A stretch of 64,000 bases of DNA. It comes from Marinifilum sp. D714. Its GTDB lineage: Bacteria; Bacteroidota; Bacteroidia; Bacteroidales; Marinifilaceae. The notes under the pieces are model-generated. The model made no database searches. It worked only from the letters and a program-made list of their open reading frames with translations, and had not been told where the DNA came from. Each line of letters starts with the position of its first letter. Within the stretch, counting starts at the first letter, position 1. The position numbers and the translations under genes are program-made. This document shows, piece after piece, positions 45,101-53,780 of this stretch. The stretch spans positions 33,247-97,246 of the forward strand of contig NZ_JALPNU010000014.1 of the NCBI RefSeq assembly GCF_030851345.1. The letters run 5' to 3'.

Positions 45101-45820
45101 TTTATTCTTTTGGTTCCAGCACGTAAAGTGAATATCGGAAAGTTGAGAAATGATATTTACAATCATGACAAAGATTATAGTGTGCTAAAAGAGCAATACG
45201 ATGCGGATTTAAATATGATTGTGGTAAACAATGTTGGCTCGAAACTTGATGCAATGAACTATTTCAGAAGTTTGGTTTCGAATGATGCAATTTATACTCA
45301 ACTTGAGAAGGTTGATTATCGAAACTTTGTGATTAGTGAGGAGAATTTCAATAAGTTTTATGTAGAGAAAGCTTTGTTCCCATACTTGGATTTCTTTAAA
45401 AAGAATTATCTGGATGCGAAGAATTTTGCTCCAGTTAAGACAGAAAAGAAAGTTGTTCAAGATGGATTGTATCAATTTAATGAAAAATTGCCGCATTATT
45501 TCGCCTTGATTTACACAAGAGAGAATGTGAACAAGAAACAGTTGATTTCAGGAATTAAGAGATACAATACCGGGCCATTAAAAATTGAAGTTCGTGAGCT
45601 GGATGATAAGCGTGATGTGCTATTGGTCGTGAACATGAGAAGCAAAAAGCAGGCAATGATGTATTTCCGTGCTATTGTTACCAATCGCGATTTGTTTGCA
45701 CCTGTGGAAAAAGTGGGGTATCGCAATTTTGTGATTTCCGATGAGAACTTTAAGGTATTTGAGAAAGATGGAGATACGGCAAAATATCTTCAGTTCTTCA
45801 AAAAATACTATTTGAAATAG
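42191..45820 (+). CDS. sprE: SprE/PorW-like TPR lipoprotein of the type IX secretion system
   Basis: A 1209-residue lipoprotein. FAYACSNQKNTFLSRQYHALTTHYNVYFNGKESLKEG is the SprE/PorW opening, with lipid-bearing Cys39. TPR-like helices run to about residue 800 (AQFYKGEYHVAEKAYDFIMREYPES; ALESLETLLERFPENPY). Three tandem domains of about 110 residues follow, at about 818-933, 967-1075 and 1099-1208, each ending in a YRNF.IS...F..F...Y pattern. The start is uncertain: TTG 42191, GTG 42194, or TTG 42242, which would give an ideal 21-residue lipoprotein signal; no ATG fits. It is 27 bases from porX. Confidence 0.88.
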   Translation: MVYKKRRLRCYQTKHLALTRKLIQQTLTIIAILIFAYACSNQKNTFLSRQYHALTTHYNVYFNGKESLKEGEQKIKNGFQENYTILLPVFEYQNPTARSLSFSSMDRALEKATKAIKIHSITRKPKRRKGNQSEKYKAFRKKKEYNNWIDDCYMLIGKAQFYKGEYHVAEKAYDFIMREYPESDLIPEAKLWKAVSLIDRGEFIAGGEILERLSNDNNLSKDDLVRIEALQADAAIRQKRFEDAIPALERCIAISKNKYAKARYYYLLAQLHQKLDNPSEASRAFQQLIDLNANYEMTFNAKISRALSYTGDENGEQIRKGLRKMLRDEKNKEYKDQIYYAMAEMDVVDENMESAITNYWESTKVSLYNENQKAISFLKLGDYYFGEETYPKAQMCYDSSMTYLGSDYPNYGKISERVGNLTELVNNLNMVVREDSLQRVALMSKIDRDKLINNLIKKINEKEREKRLVEAEAQSDRAFFSQNNMLGNSRNRNQTQGNWYFYNPTNIGLGKSEFQRKWGRRKLEDNWRRKNRSNYSVEDIEIALEQELGDGISSQSQKKDPKSKEYYLVDLPMTKAAMVKSDERIMKGLYQSALVYEEKLNNEEKALESLETLLERFPENPYLLSTYYHCYAINKSLNRYSKSDFYKNKILTEFRNSEYAKALSDPNYQSKLDAKYQRAHQLYAQAYEDFQNYYYFRVVKTCNEGLLRYPESDLRPRFLFLRALCVGRTQNVNVFEQSLEQVLKANPTKAITQTVKAILAGLEKGATPVIYTAKDMELARQNRLLRNWRLEDEQAMVEVKDDKPKKEKPKSLYKFKADEEHYFVLMFSKQDGDPNRSLFNVSRYNADAYNSRTFKVDRLSLDKDHIMIMVKGLKNKEDALNYFNGIITSNKAFSGLEDVDYRNFIISQSNFEMLKQSKNVEQYLNFYTKSYFNVERKPKQSTVKKQGKLVAVNNKLDSTAFVFNPTDNHKFILLVPARKVNIGKLRNDIYNHDKDYSVLKEQYDADLNMIVVNNVGSKLDAMNYFRSLVSNDAIYTQLEKVDYRNFVISEENFNKFYVEKALFPYLDFFKKNYLDAKNFAPVKTEKKVVQDGLYQFNEKLPHYFALIYTRENVNKKQLISGIKRYNTGPLKIEVRELDDKRDVLLVVNMRSKKQAMMYFRAIVTNRDLFAPVEKVGYRNFVISDENFKVFEKDGDTAKYLQFFKKYYLK

Positions 45821-45847
45821 ATTTTTGGTTGATTTAATTGTGTAAGC

Positions 45848-47407
45848 GTGAAAGAAAATACGATACTTTGGGTTGATGATGAGATAGAGTTGTTGAAACC
45901 TCATATTATTTTTTTAGAGGAAAAAGGATACGAGGTAGTATCGTGTAATAATGCTTACGATGCGCTCGATTTGGTGAAAGAATCACACTTTGACTTGGTT
46001 TTATTGGATGAAAATATGCCAGGAATGAGTGGGCTGGAAGCGCTAAGTGAAATCAAATCGATTGATTCTGCCTTGCCTATTGTAATGATTACAAAAAGCG
46101 AGGAAGAAGATATCATGGATGAGGCTATTGGGAAGCAAATATCCGATTACCTGATAAAACCTGTGAACCCAAAGCAAATTCTGCTTACCCTTAAAAAACA
46201 CATCGATAAAAAGCGATTGGTTTCAGAGAAAACAACCATGGCTTATCAATCGAAGTTTGGGCAAATGGGAATGGAAATTAACGATTGCCGCAACTTTGAG
46301 GATTGGATGAAGATGTACCGAAAATTGGTATTTTGGGAACTGGAACTTTCCAATATCGAAGATTCCGGAATGGATGAAATTCTAAAAATGCAGAAAACCG
46401 AGGCCAATAATCTATTCGCTCGCTTTGTAAAGAAAAATTACCTTTCCTGGATGGATCCGAATGAAGAGGATAAGCCATTGCTTACACCCAATGTATTCAA
46501 AGAAAAAGTTTATCCATTACTGGATCAGGGACAAAAGGTAGCTTTTATATTAATTGACAACCTGCGTTACGATCAGTGGCAAACCTTGTACCCGGTAATT
46601 AGCAATTACTTTGTGTTGGAAGATGATTCGATGTATTATTCCATTCTTCCAACGGCTACTCAGTATGCACGCAACTCAATGTTTTCTGGTTTAACTCCTT
46701 TGGAAATCAAAAAAAGACATCCACAACATTGGATTGATGAGGACGAAGAAAGTAGCAAGAACATTCATGAGGAAGATTTTATAGGATTCCAATTGAAGCG
46801 TCATTATAAGGATTATACCTATCATTACGAGAAAATTAACAATGAAAAAATGGGCGCAAAGGTCTTGGATAACCTAAAGTCCATTTTAAATTCTCAGTTA
46901 AGTGTTTTTGTATACAATTTTGTGGACATGCTTTCTCATGCCAGAACAGAAAGTGAAATGATTCGCGAATTGGCCGCAGATGAGGCCGCGTATCGATCAT
47001 TGACCTTATCGTGGTTTGAGCATTCAATGTTACTTGAGTTAATTAAAAAGCTATCGGGACAGAATGTAAAGCTCGTAATTACCACCGATCATGGTTCCAT
47101 TCGTGTGCAAAATCCTGTTAAAGTAATTGGCGACAGGCAAACCAATACCAACCTGCGTTACAAGCAAGGAAAGAACCTGAATTATAAATCAAAAGAGGTT
47201 TTTGAGGTTACAGAACCACGAAAAGCGAACTTGCCACAAGTAAATGTTAGTTCTTCTTATATCTTTGCATTCGGAGAGGACTTTTTGGCATATCCGAACA
47301 ATTTTAATTATTACAGCTCTTATTATCGAAATACTTTCCAACACGGGGGGATATCTTTGGAAGAGATGATTGTTCCGCTGGTTACTTTAAGTCCTAAGAA
47401 AAATTAA
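45848..47407 (+). CDS. porX: PorX: response regulator with PglZ alkaline-phosphatase-like domain
   Basis: A 519-residue regulator of type IX secretion. Residues 1-120 are a receiver (VDDE at 9-12, phospho-acceptor Asp54 in VLLDENMPGMSG, Lys in LIKPVNP), then a helical linker, then a PglZ domain (about 205-515) with the probable catalytic Thr271 in ATQYARNSMFSG and the metal site TTDHGSIRV. PorX acts with the kinase PorY and sigma factor SigP in Porphyromonas; PorY is not in this window. Start GTG 45848. Adjacent to sprE and tsaE. Confidence 0.95.
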   Translation: MKENTILWVDDEIELLKPHIIFLEEKGYEVVSCNNAYDALDLVKESHFDLVLLDENMPGMSGLEALSEIKSIDSALPIVMITKSEEEDIMDEAIGKQISDYLIKPVNPKQILLTLKKHIDKKRLVSEKTTMAYQSKFGQMGMEINDCRNFEDWMKMYRKLVFWELELSNIEDSGMDEILKMQKTEANNLFARFVKKNYLSWMDPNEEDKPLLTPNVFKEKVYPLLDQGQKVAFILIDNLRYDQWQTLYPVISNYFVLEDDSMYYSILPTATQYARNSMFSGLTPLEIKKRHPQHWIDEDEESSKNIHEEDFIGFQLKRHYKDYTYHYEKINNEKMGAKVLDNLKSILNSQLSVFVYNFVDMLSHARTESEMIRELAADEAAYRSLTLSWFEHSMLLELIKKLSGQNVKLVITTDHGSIRVQNPVKVIGDRQTNTNLRYKQGKNLNYKSKEVFEVTEPRKANLPQVNVSSSYIFAFGEDFLAYPNNFNYYSSYYRNTFQHGGISLEEMIVPLVTLSPKKN

Positions 47408-47428
47408 AACACAAAGATTTAGCAGGAA

Positions 47429-47845
47429 ATGACGGAATTAAAAATCAATTCGCTGGAAGATATTAACTCTGTTGCAGCTGAATTTATTAAGCTGGTTGGA
47501 GATAAGAGAATTTTTGCAATGCATGGTGCAATGGGGGTTGGAAAAACAACATTTGTAAAGGCCATTTGCGAAGAAATGGGAGTGCAGGATACCATCAATA
47601 GTCCAACTTTTGCCATTGTAAACGAGTATCATACCGCCAAGGAAAATATAATCTATCATTTCGATTTTTATCGAATTGATGATGTTCAAGAGGCTTATGA
47701 TTTTGGGTACGAGGATTATTTTTACAGCGATGCCATGTGCTTTATTGAATGGCCAGAAAAAATTGATTCGATTCTACCTAATGATACTGTGGAAGTACAC
47801 TTTAGCGAAGAGGCTGATGGTAGTAGAAGAATTCGCATACTTTAA
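47429..47845 (+). CDS. tsaE: tRNA threonylcarbamoyladenosine biosynthesis ATPase
   Basis: A 138-residue P-loop protein with Walker A GAMGVGKTT (about 34-42), SPTFAIVNEY, YHFDFYRIDD and FIEWPEKI, all TsaE signatures. It drives t6A formation at A37 of ANN-decoding tRNAs together with TsaB and TsaD. It follows porX by 21 bases, a neighbourhood conserved in Bacteroidota. Confidence 0.96.
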   Translation: MTELKINSLEDINSVAAEFIKLVGDKRIFAMHGAMGVGKTTFVKAICEEMGVQDTINSPTFAIVNEYHTAKENIIYHFDFYRIDDVQEAYDFGYEDYFYSDAMCFIEWPEKIDSILPNDTVEVHFSEEADGSRRIRIL

Positions 47846-48045
47846 TCTGAAATAGTCTAAGCTGAAAAAAGCCAAAAATTTCTTAAATTGTAATGGCTTA
47901 CCCAAAGTAAGTATTCCATTTAATACCGAATAGTGTTTAAATTGATCAATAACTTCACTCTGTTTGTAATTGCTCTTTAAATATCTATCGGCATTATACC
48001 TTTATTATTTTGGAATTTAATTGGTATAATATTACAATATAGCAT

Positions 48046-49269
48046 ATGGCGCCGTTAAGTGAAGGATCAAAGAACTTCCCACTAGGTCATGAATTCTATC
48101 AGCCTAAGGAAGAAATGTTGGAATTAGAACGCCGACGCAAACAATTGGTTATTGGTATACCTAAGGAGGAATATCGAGGTGAAAATCGTGTTTGTCTTAC
48201 TCCACAATCAGTGGAATTGTTGGTAAACAATGGCCATGAGGTGGTTCTTGAGCGAGGAGCTGGTTTGGCTTCAAATTATACCGATAAGGAATATAGCGAA
48301 AATGGTGCACGTATTGTTCTTGAAAAGAAAGAAGTATATCAATGTGACACCGTTATGCAGGTATCGCCATTTTCAAGTGCCGAAATCGATATGTTGCGTG
48401 GTAATCAGATCTTATTTTCGGCTCTGCAAATCAAAAGTCAATGTGGTGATAATGTTCGCAAGCTCATGCAGAAAAAAGTAACTGCGATTGCCTTGGAATT
48501 GGTTAAAGACCAAGATAACTTTTATCCGGTTGTAAGATCGATGGCAGAGATTGCAGGTATTTCATCAATTATGATTGCTGGAGAATATTTAAGTAAGGCA
48601 CATGGTGGAAAAGGGGTAATGTTGGGAGGAATTACCGGAATTACTCCAACCGAGGTAGTGATACTGGGCGCAGGCACCGTAGCAGAATATGCTACTCGAT
48701 CAGCTCTTGGCTTAGGAGCCATGGTAAAGGTATTTGATGATTCCATTTATCGCTTACGCAGATTGGAAGATCATTTGGGACATAGGGTATTTACATCGAT
48801 TCTACATCCCAATGTACTCGAAAAAGCATTGGCTTCAGCTGATGTGGTAATTGGTGCTTTGAGACATGGGAGAGAATATTCTGGATACATGGTAACTGAA
48901 GAAATGGTTGAAAAAATGAAACCAGGATCAATAATTCTCGATTTGAGCATTGATCAGGGAGGATGTTTTGAGACTTCTATGATGACCAATCACAAAGATC
49001 CAGTTTACAAGAAATATGGTGTACTTCACTATTGTGTTCCTAATGTACCATCGCATGTGGCCCGAACAGCATCATTGGCATTAAGCAATATTTGTGCTCC
49101 ATTATTGCTGAATATAGGACAGAATGGGGGGGTTCACAAATTCATTAAAAATGATTTGGGGCTTCGTAAAGGTGCATATGTGTATCGTGGTATTTTAACC
49201 AATAGAAGGTTAGGAGATACTTTTGGAATCCTTGCCAAAGATATTGATTTGTTGTTGGCAGCAATGTAG
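48046..49269 (+). CDS. ald: Alanine dehydrogenase
   Basis: A 407-residue NAD-dependent dehydrogenase of the Ald/PntA family. It has IGIPKEEYRGENRVCLTP (substrate-binding region), ERGAG, the NAD motif VVILGAGTVAEYATRSALGLGA, DLSIDQGGCFETS, and HYCVPNVPSHVARTAS. It converts alanine to pyruvate and ammonia or the reverse. The first about 30 residues precede the usual start of the family, as in other Bacteroidota copies. It meets the HAD gene tail to tail with four bases between. Confidence 0.93.
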   Translation: MAPLSEGSKNFPLGHEFYQPKEEMLELERRRKQLVIGIPKEEYRGENRVCLTPQSVELLVNNGHEVVLERGAGLASNYTDKEYSENGARIVLEKKEVYQCDTVMQVSPFSSAEIDMLRGNQILFSALQIKSQCGDNVRKLMQKKVTAIALELVKDQDNFYPVVRSMAEIAGISSIMIAGEYLSKAHGGKGVMLGGITGITPTEVVILGAGTVAEYATRSALGLGAMVKVFDDSIYRLRRLEDHLGHRVFTSILHPNVLEKALASADVVIGALRHGREYSGYMVTEEMVEKMKPGSIILDLSIDQGGCFETSMMTNHKDPVYKKYGVLHYCVPNVPSHVARTASLALSNICAPLLLNIGQNGGVHKFIKNDLGLRKGAYVYRGILTNRRLGDTFGILAKDIDLLLAAM

Positions 49270-49273
49270 GTGT

Positions 49274-50122
49274 TTAAGCGTTGTTTTTTACAGAACATTC
49301 ACTTAAAACTTTCTGTATGGCTATAGCAAAACCATCCTTAATTACATTTTCAGTTACCTGATATTTGTCTTTTAATTCATGAGGTGCATTTTCAACTACA
49401 TAACTGTGCTTTCCCCATTCTAAAAGATCAATGTCATTATAATCATTGCCTATTACAAAAGAATCTTCAGCGTTGATATCAAGTTTCTCACATAACCATT
49501 CGCAACCATGTCCTTTTGAAATGTGTAAGGGGAAAATTTCCATCCAAATGGATTCATGATCAAGAGGTGAGGTGGCGCGAATGATTTTAATGTCGTCAAA
49601 CTTGGTTTTTAATTCTTCAAACCACTCTTCTTTGTTTGGCAGAATTGCTAAAATTTGGCAAGCATCGCGCTTTGTGTCTTGAATGTTACCAACAGGTGTA
49701 GAAAATTGTTTGTAAAGATTTAATCTTCTGTCGAAATCTGAATTTTTATTTCCCGTTTTATAATACCAAAATTGATGATTGTTTGGGATTGGGTCCAGAA
49801 TCATAAAATCAATTTCATGACCAACCAAGATTTTGGAAAGTTCCAGGACTTCATTTGCTTCAATTTGCTGAGAGTAGATCAATTCCTTACTTTTCCAATC
49901 CATGATTCCTGCACCAGAAGAGAAAATCAGGTAATCAATAGGAAAATCATCAGGTAAAACAGCCATTGCAGAATATAAAGTTCGTCCTGTGGCAATCACT
50001 CTTATAATTCCCGATTCCTTAAGTTGTTGCAAGCATTTGTAGTTTCTAGCACTAACCTCACCCATTGATGGTAACAAGGTTCCATCTAAATCGCTTACTA
50101 CAATTCTAATCTGATCTGTCAT
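49274..50122 (-). CDS. HAD-IIB (Cof-type) sugar/nucleotide phosphatase
   Basis: A 282-residue haloacid dehalogenase-like phosphatase. Motif I is DLDGTLLPS (nucleophile and acid Asp at 10 and 12), motif II is VIATGRTLYSA, the C2B cap is in the middle, and the C-terminal ISKGHGCEWLCEKL ... FVIGNDYNDIDLL holds motifs III and IV. The substrate cannot be told; family members act on sugar phosphates, FMN or similar. Convergent with ald. Confidence 0.92.
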   Translation of the reverse strand: MTDQIRIVVSDLDGTLLPSMGEVSARNYKCLQQLKESGIIRVIATGRTLYSAMAVLPDDFPIDYLIFSSGAGIMDWKSKELIYSQQIEANEVLELSKILVGHEIDFMILDPIPNNHQFWYYKTGNKNSDFDRRLNLYKQFSTPVGNIQDTKRDACQILAILPNKEEWFEELKTKFDDIKIIRATSPLDHESIWMEIFPLHISKGHGCEWLCEKLDINAEDSFVIGNDYNDIDLLEWGKHSYVVENAPHELKDKYQVTENVIKDGFAIAIQKVLSECSVKNNA

Positions 50123-50192
50123 GAATTCTTTTTTTAGCCAACAGCTAAAATTACATTTTTAAGTTGAAAGATAATTGCAGAATTGAGTTAAA

Positions 50193-53100
50193 TTAAAAAT
50201 AAGCTCTCAATTCCATGCTTCCTACATGTATGGTTTTTCCCCCTTCGCTCTGACGCCCATTATAGGAAATATTCATTTGAAATACTTTAGATAATTGTTG
50301 GTTGTATGCAAGATTCCAGGTTGAGTTGTTGCCTGGCAAAAATCCTTCCAACATTTCGTAGGCGATTGAAGTATTTGAATCAGAATTGTATTTCAGATTT
50401 AGGAAGTTGATTGCAGCCTGAAGTTTACCAGTTTTAGTTAGTGCATATTGACAATTGGCACCCAGGTTGTGAGTTTTTGATTCTTCAGTAGCTAATTTGT
50501 TATCTTTTTGCTGATAGTTGTAGCTTAGGCCAAATTGAAATACAAGACTGGTTTGGAATTTTAATTGGAGCTCGTTTTTGATCTCTTTTAAGCGATAGTT
50601 TTGGTTGGTAAATCCTTCCTGATAAAGGCTTTTTGTGCCTAAATCTATACGATTTGAAATTTGACTCGACTTGCCGATGTTCCAATTGTAACGGAATCCG
50701 TTCTGTTCTAATTTTCGTCTTTCAAATCCTTGTGTAAGCAATTGTTTGTTTCTACTGCTTAAATGAATAATATCCCAATTGGTTTTTGATTTAGGTTTTC
50801 GGTATGAAAAAGTATTCTGAAAGCTAGAATTTACAGTAATTAAATTCTCGTTGGAAGCATGCGATTGTAATGGATTGGCATAAAGATTAAAATCATTTTT
50901 CAAGCTTTTTTTAGAAAGACGATAAGCAAAACGGTTGCTAAATCGGGAAATGAACGAACCAATACTCGACTTTGTTTTTAAACGCTTAAAACGGAAATTA
51001 AATATTTGTCTAAAATCGCTGGTATAAACTTTATTGTAATTGTTCGTATTGGTAGCGATTCTAATGTAGTTGGCTTCATCTTTAAAGGAGGCGATTTCGA
51101 ATTCATTAAGCTCCTTTACATCATTGTTGTTGTAATCGGTCCAGCGATAAACACCTCTTCCATCATTCACTTCAACATATGAAAATTCCTTTTCGCTTTC
51201 TAATCCAGAACCCAATTCGTAGTAAGTAGAAGTTTGCAGTAATCCTTTTTTTACTTTAGCTTGATGTTCCAGCTTTCCCAGAAATGTGTTTTCCGGTTTT
51301 TCCTTGCCAATAGCGTTGTCACTGATCTTTAATCGTCGGTAAATACTTTCAATTTTTAATTGCTGCTTCCTGTTCTTTTTCAGCCAGATTTTACCCCCAA
51401 AATCTTCCGATTCACTTTGGGTTTTCAATTCATTATCTAATGGAAGAAAATCTTTTCGTTTGCGGTAATAGAATTGAAAATGATTTTTTGTAGAATCCTG
51501 ATTTTCGATATAGAATTTGTAAGAATAAAAGGAGAAACTGCTCGCCAATAGATTTTTGCTTTCAGAATTTTCAATTTGATTGTTTTCATTCTCCGTTTCA
51601 AGTCCGATTTTGGCAATTTTTGTTGAGTACGCAGCATTCAATGTATGTCGATAAAATTTGCTTTCCAGGTTTTTCTGATCCGTATGTAATAAATTACCAT
51701 TGAACTGTATAGAATACCTGTTCTTCTGATAAGCTAAGTTTAAATTTTGATTAACACCTTTGTAATCAGATTCTCTTTTTAGTACAGATATATTATGAGT
51801 AATTGAACCCCAATTTGCATTGTTGAATTGATTCAGCAGGGCAATGTGGTTTTCGTTGTTTTTATTGGAACTTTCTTCAATATTCCAATCTCTATTGAAT
51901 TCAACCGACCTAAAATTCTCTATTTGCTCAAAGTTTTTTTGAATAAAATGCATGTTGAGCTGAGTATTCAAAAATTTAGTTGTGTCAGCGATTAAAGTCT
52001 TTTTAGCCAAGGAAAATTCTGCTGCAATTCCTTGATTGTCGCCATCATTAATGGAAGAAAATGTATTTAAATCTTTATTGCTTAAGGCAATTTCAAATCT
52101 CGAATTGAATGTTTGTGATAGTTTGTAATCGGCACCTAGGCTAAGCATTTGTTGCTTTTGTGGAGTGATCAATTTCGATACGGGAGCATAATCACCTTGT
52201 GCGACTCCATCTATTGGATCAACCCATTGATAAACTCTACCATTGGCTATGCTATTAATCTGAATGTAATTCCCTCCATTGCTTCCAACAAAAGAGAAAT
52301 TTACCCTGTATATTGCTTCTTCTGGTAGGGTAGAGTATTCGTATACAGAGTAAGTTGCTTTGCCCACAGTTTTGGAAATTTTTCGGTACAGAACAAAATC
52401 ATTGGAATATTCCACCACCTCTTCGTTAGGAACTATGGCTAAATCAAGATTATCACCAATATTGCTTAATAGTTTTTTGTCTTCCTGGCTTAAGGTTTGA
52501 TCCAAGGGTTGATTTTTACTATCCTGCTCATGATAAATATTAAACCAAATTTTTCCATTCTTGGTTTTGTACTCATTGGCATTAAAAATCAGGTAACGAG
52601 AATAGTTTTCTTCAGAATATTCAAACTCCACAACTATTCGAGAGTTTCTTGTTATTGGTTGTTGGGTGGTAAAACTCAATTCTGCAGTGTTGTAATTGAT
52701 CACATAATCGTAGTTTTCTCCGCGCATTAACTTTTTGCCATTTACAAATACTTTTTCCGAACCCGCCAGAACTACAATAAAGCTTTCATTATTCACACCA
52801 GTTAATCGGTATGGACCTTGAATTCCTTCCGATCCTGTAATTTCCATTCTCCTAAATTTTCCTTTGGCGATTGAAGCACTAATTGTTGATTTTAACTCAT
52901 TGCCATTCTTTTTTTTGCTGATCAAACCAGAAAACTTCCCTCCTTGTACTTTTTTATAAAAGCGCATAAAGTTTCCTTCCTGCGATTCTATTTCATAATC
53001 ACCAAGAGTAAGTTCCTTGGTATCGTCAAAAAGCTTGATAAAGATTCTGTCAAAATCCTGAATGGATTGTGTATTCCCATCGGGTTGAATAGGGATATTA

Positions 53101-53642
53101 TTGTCGGAAATGGCTGCTAGAATGTTAACATCATCACTCAATTTACCCGATAACTGAAGGTTTAGATTAGAGTTGGTGACTACATCCTGATTGTTTCCAT
53201 ATGAAATGCCTCTTGAGTAATTCCCTTGCTTTTGTAACTGGCTGTCGTTAAGAATGCCTCTGTTGCTATAATCTCTTACAGTTGAAAATGCTCTGGGTCT
53301 TGCATCTCCTGCCAAATTAATTTGGGAGATGTCTCTCGTGTATATTGGCTTACGGATATTGTAATTGTAAATTCTATATGTAACGAGGATTGAATCGTTG
53401 ATTTCCTTTAGTTTTGGACTGCTGATCAGTTCTCCTTTTGCAGAATTAATTTGATACCAATCCTTTTGTATTTCTTTCGTATTATGGAATAGTTTTACTG
53501 TAGATGGTAAAATAATTAAGGAGTCTAGCTGTATGGTATCTCTATTGGCTAAAATTCTTTTCGATCTTAGATTGTTTTGAGAGAATCCGATCTGCTTAAG
53601 ACCGAAACAAAGAAGTAATATGATGAGAATCCGAAGTTTCAA
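50193..53642 (-). CDS. Large outer-membrane beta-barrel protein with SprA-like segment
   Basis: A 1149-residue protein with signal peptide (about 1-21, ends GFSQ). The N-terminal third carries GDARPRAFSTVRDYSNRG, then DGNTQSIQDFDRIFIKLFDD, which resembles the repeated segments of the type IX translocon SprA, and TLGDYEIES. The remainder is strand-rich with alternating aromatic residues and ends in ...SMELRAYF, a barrel-type terminus. SprA itself is about twice as long, so this is not SprA. Its task is unknown; position next to sprE/porX hints at envelope export. No partner gene overlaps it. Confidence 0.75.
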   Translation of the reverse strand: MKLRILIILLLCFGLKQIGFSQNNLRSKRILANRDTIQLDSLIILPSTVKLFHNTKEIQKDWYQINSAKGELISSPKLKEINDSILVTYRIYNYNIRKPIYTRDISQINLAGDARPRAFSTVRDYSNRGILNDSQLQKQGNYSRGISYGNNQDVVTNSNLNLQLSGKLSDDVNILAAISDNNIPIQPDGNTQSIQDFDRIFIKLFDDTKELTLGDYEIESQEGNFMRFYKKVQGGKFSGLISKKKNGNELKSTISASIAKGKFRRMEITGSEGIQGPYRLTGVNNESFIVVLAGSEKVFVNGKKLMRGENYDYVINYNTAELSFTTQQPITRNSRIVVEFEYSEENYSRYLIFNANEYKTKNGKIWFNIYHEQDSKNQPLDQTLSQEDKKLLSNIGDNLDLAIVPNEEVVEYSNDFVLYRKISKTVGKATYSVYEYSTLPEEAIYRVNFSFVGSNGGNYIQINSIANGRVYQWVDPIDGVAQGDYAPVSKLITPQKQQMLSLGADYKLSQTFNSRFEIALSNKDLNTFSSINDGDNQGIAAEFSLAKKTLIADTTKFLNTQLNMHFIQKNFEQIENFRSVEFNRDWNIEESSNKNNENHIALLNQFNNANWGSITHNISVLKRESDYKGVNQNLNLAYQKNRYSIQFNGNLLHTDQKNLESKFYRHTLNAAYSTKIAKIGLETENENNQIENSESKNLLASSFSFYSYKFYIENQDSTKNHFQFYYRKRKDFLPLDNELKTQSESEDFGGKIWLKKNRKQQLKIESIYRRLKISDNAIGKEKPENTFLGKLEHQAKVKKGLLQTSTYYELGSGLESEKEFSYVEVNDGRGVYRWTDYNNNDVKELNEFEIASFKDEANYIRIATNTNNYNKVYTSDFRQIFNFRFKRLKTKSSIGSFISRFSNRFAYRLSKKSLKNDFNLYANPLQSHASNENLITVNSSFQNTFSYRKPKSKTNWDIIHLSSRNKQLLTQGFERRKLEQNGFRYNWNIGKSSQISNRIDLGTKSLYQEGFTNQNYRLKEIKNELQLKFQTSLVFQFGLSYNYQQKDNKLATEESKTHNLGANCQYALTKTGKLQAAINFLNLKYNSDSNTSIAYEMLEGFLPGNNSTWNLAYNQQLSKVFQMNISYNGRQSEGGKTIHVGSMELRAYF

Positions 53643-53720
53643 TAGAAGATTTTCTTTAAACTGACTTTAGGCATTAAATGATTCGCTTCCTTAATAACGA
53701 AATCTGATCTTTAAAATTAT

Positions 53721-53728
53721 TAGTTTTG
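53721..53728 (+). promoter_or_regulatory. -7 element (TAGTTTTG) upstream of waaA
   Basis: TAnnTTTG match 53 bases before the ATG at 53781; no clear -33 box. Confidence 0.4.
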
Positions 53729-53780
53729 CATAGAATAAATATAGCGAAGCTGTTCCGTTAAACATTAATTTTTTTCAAAT

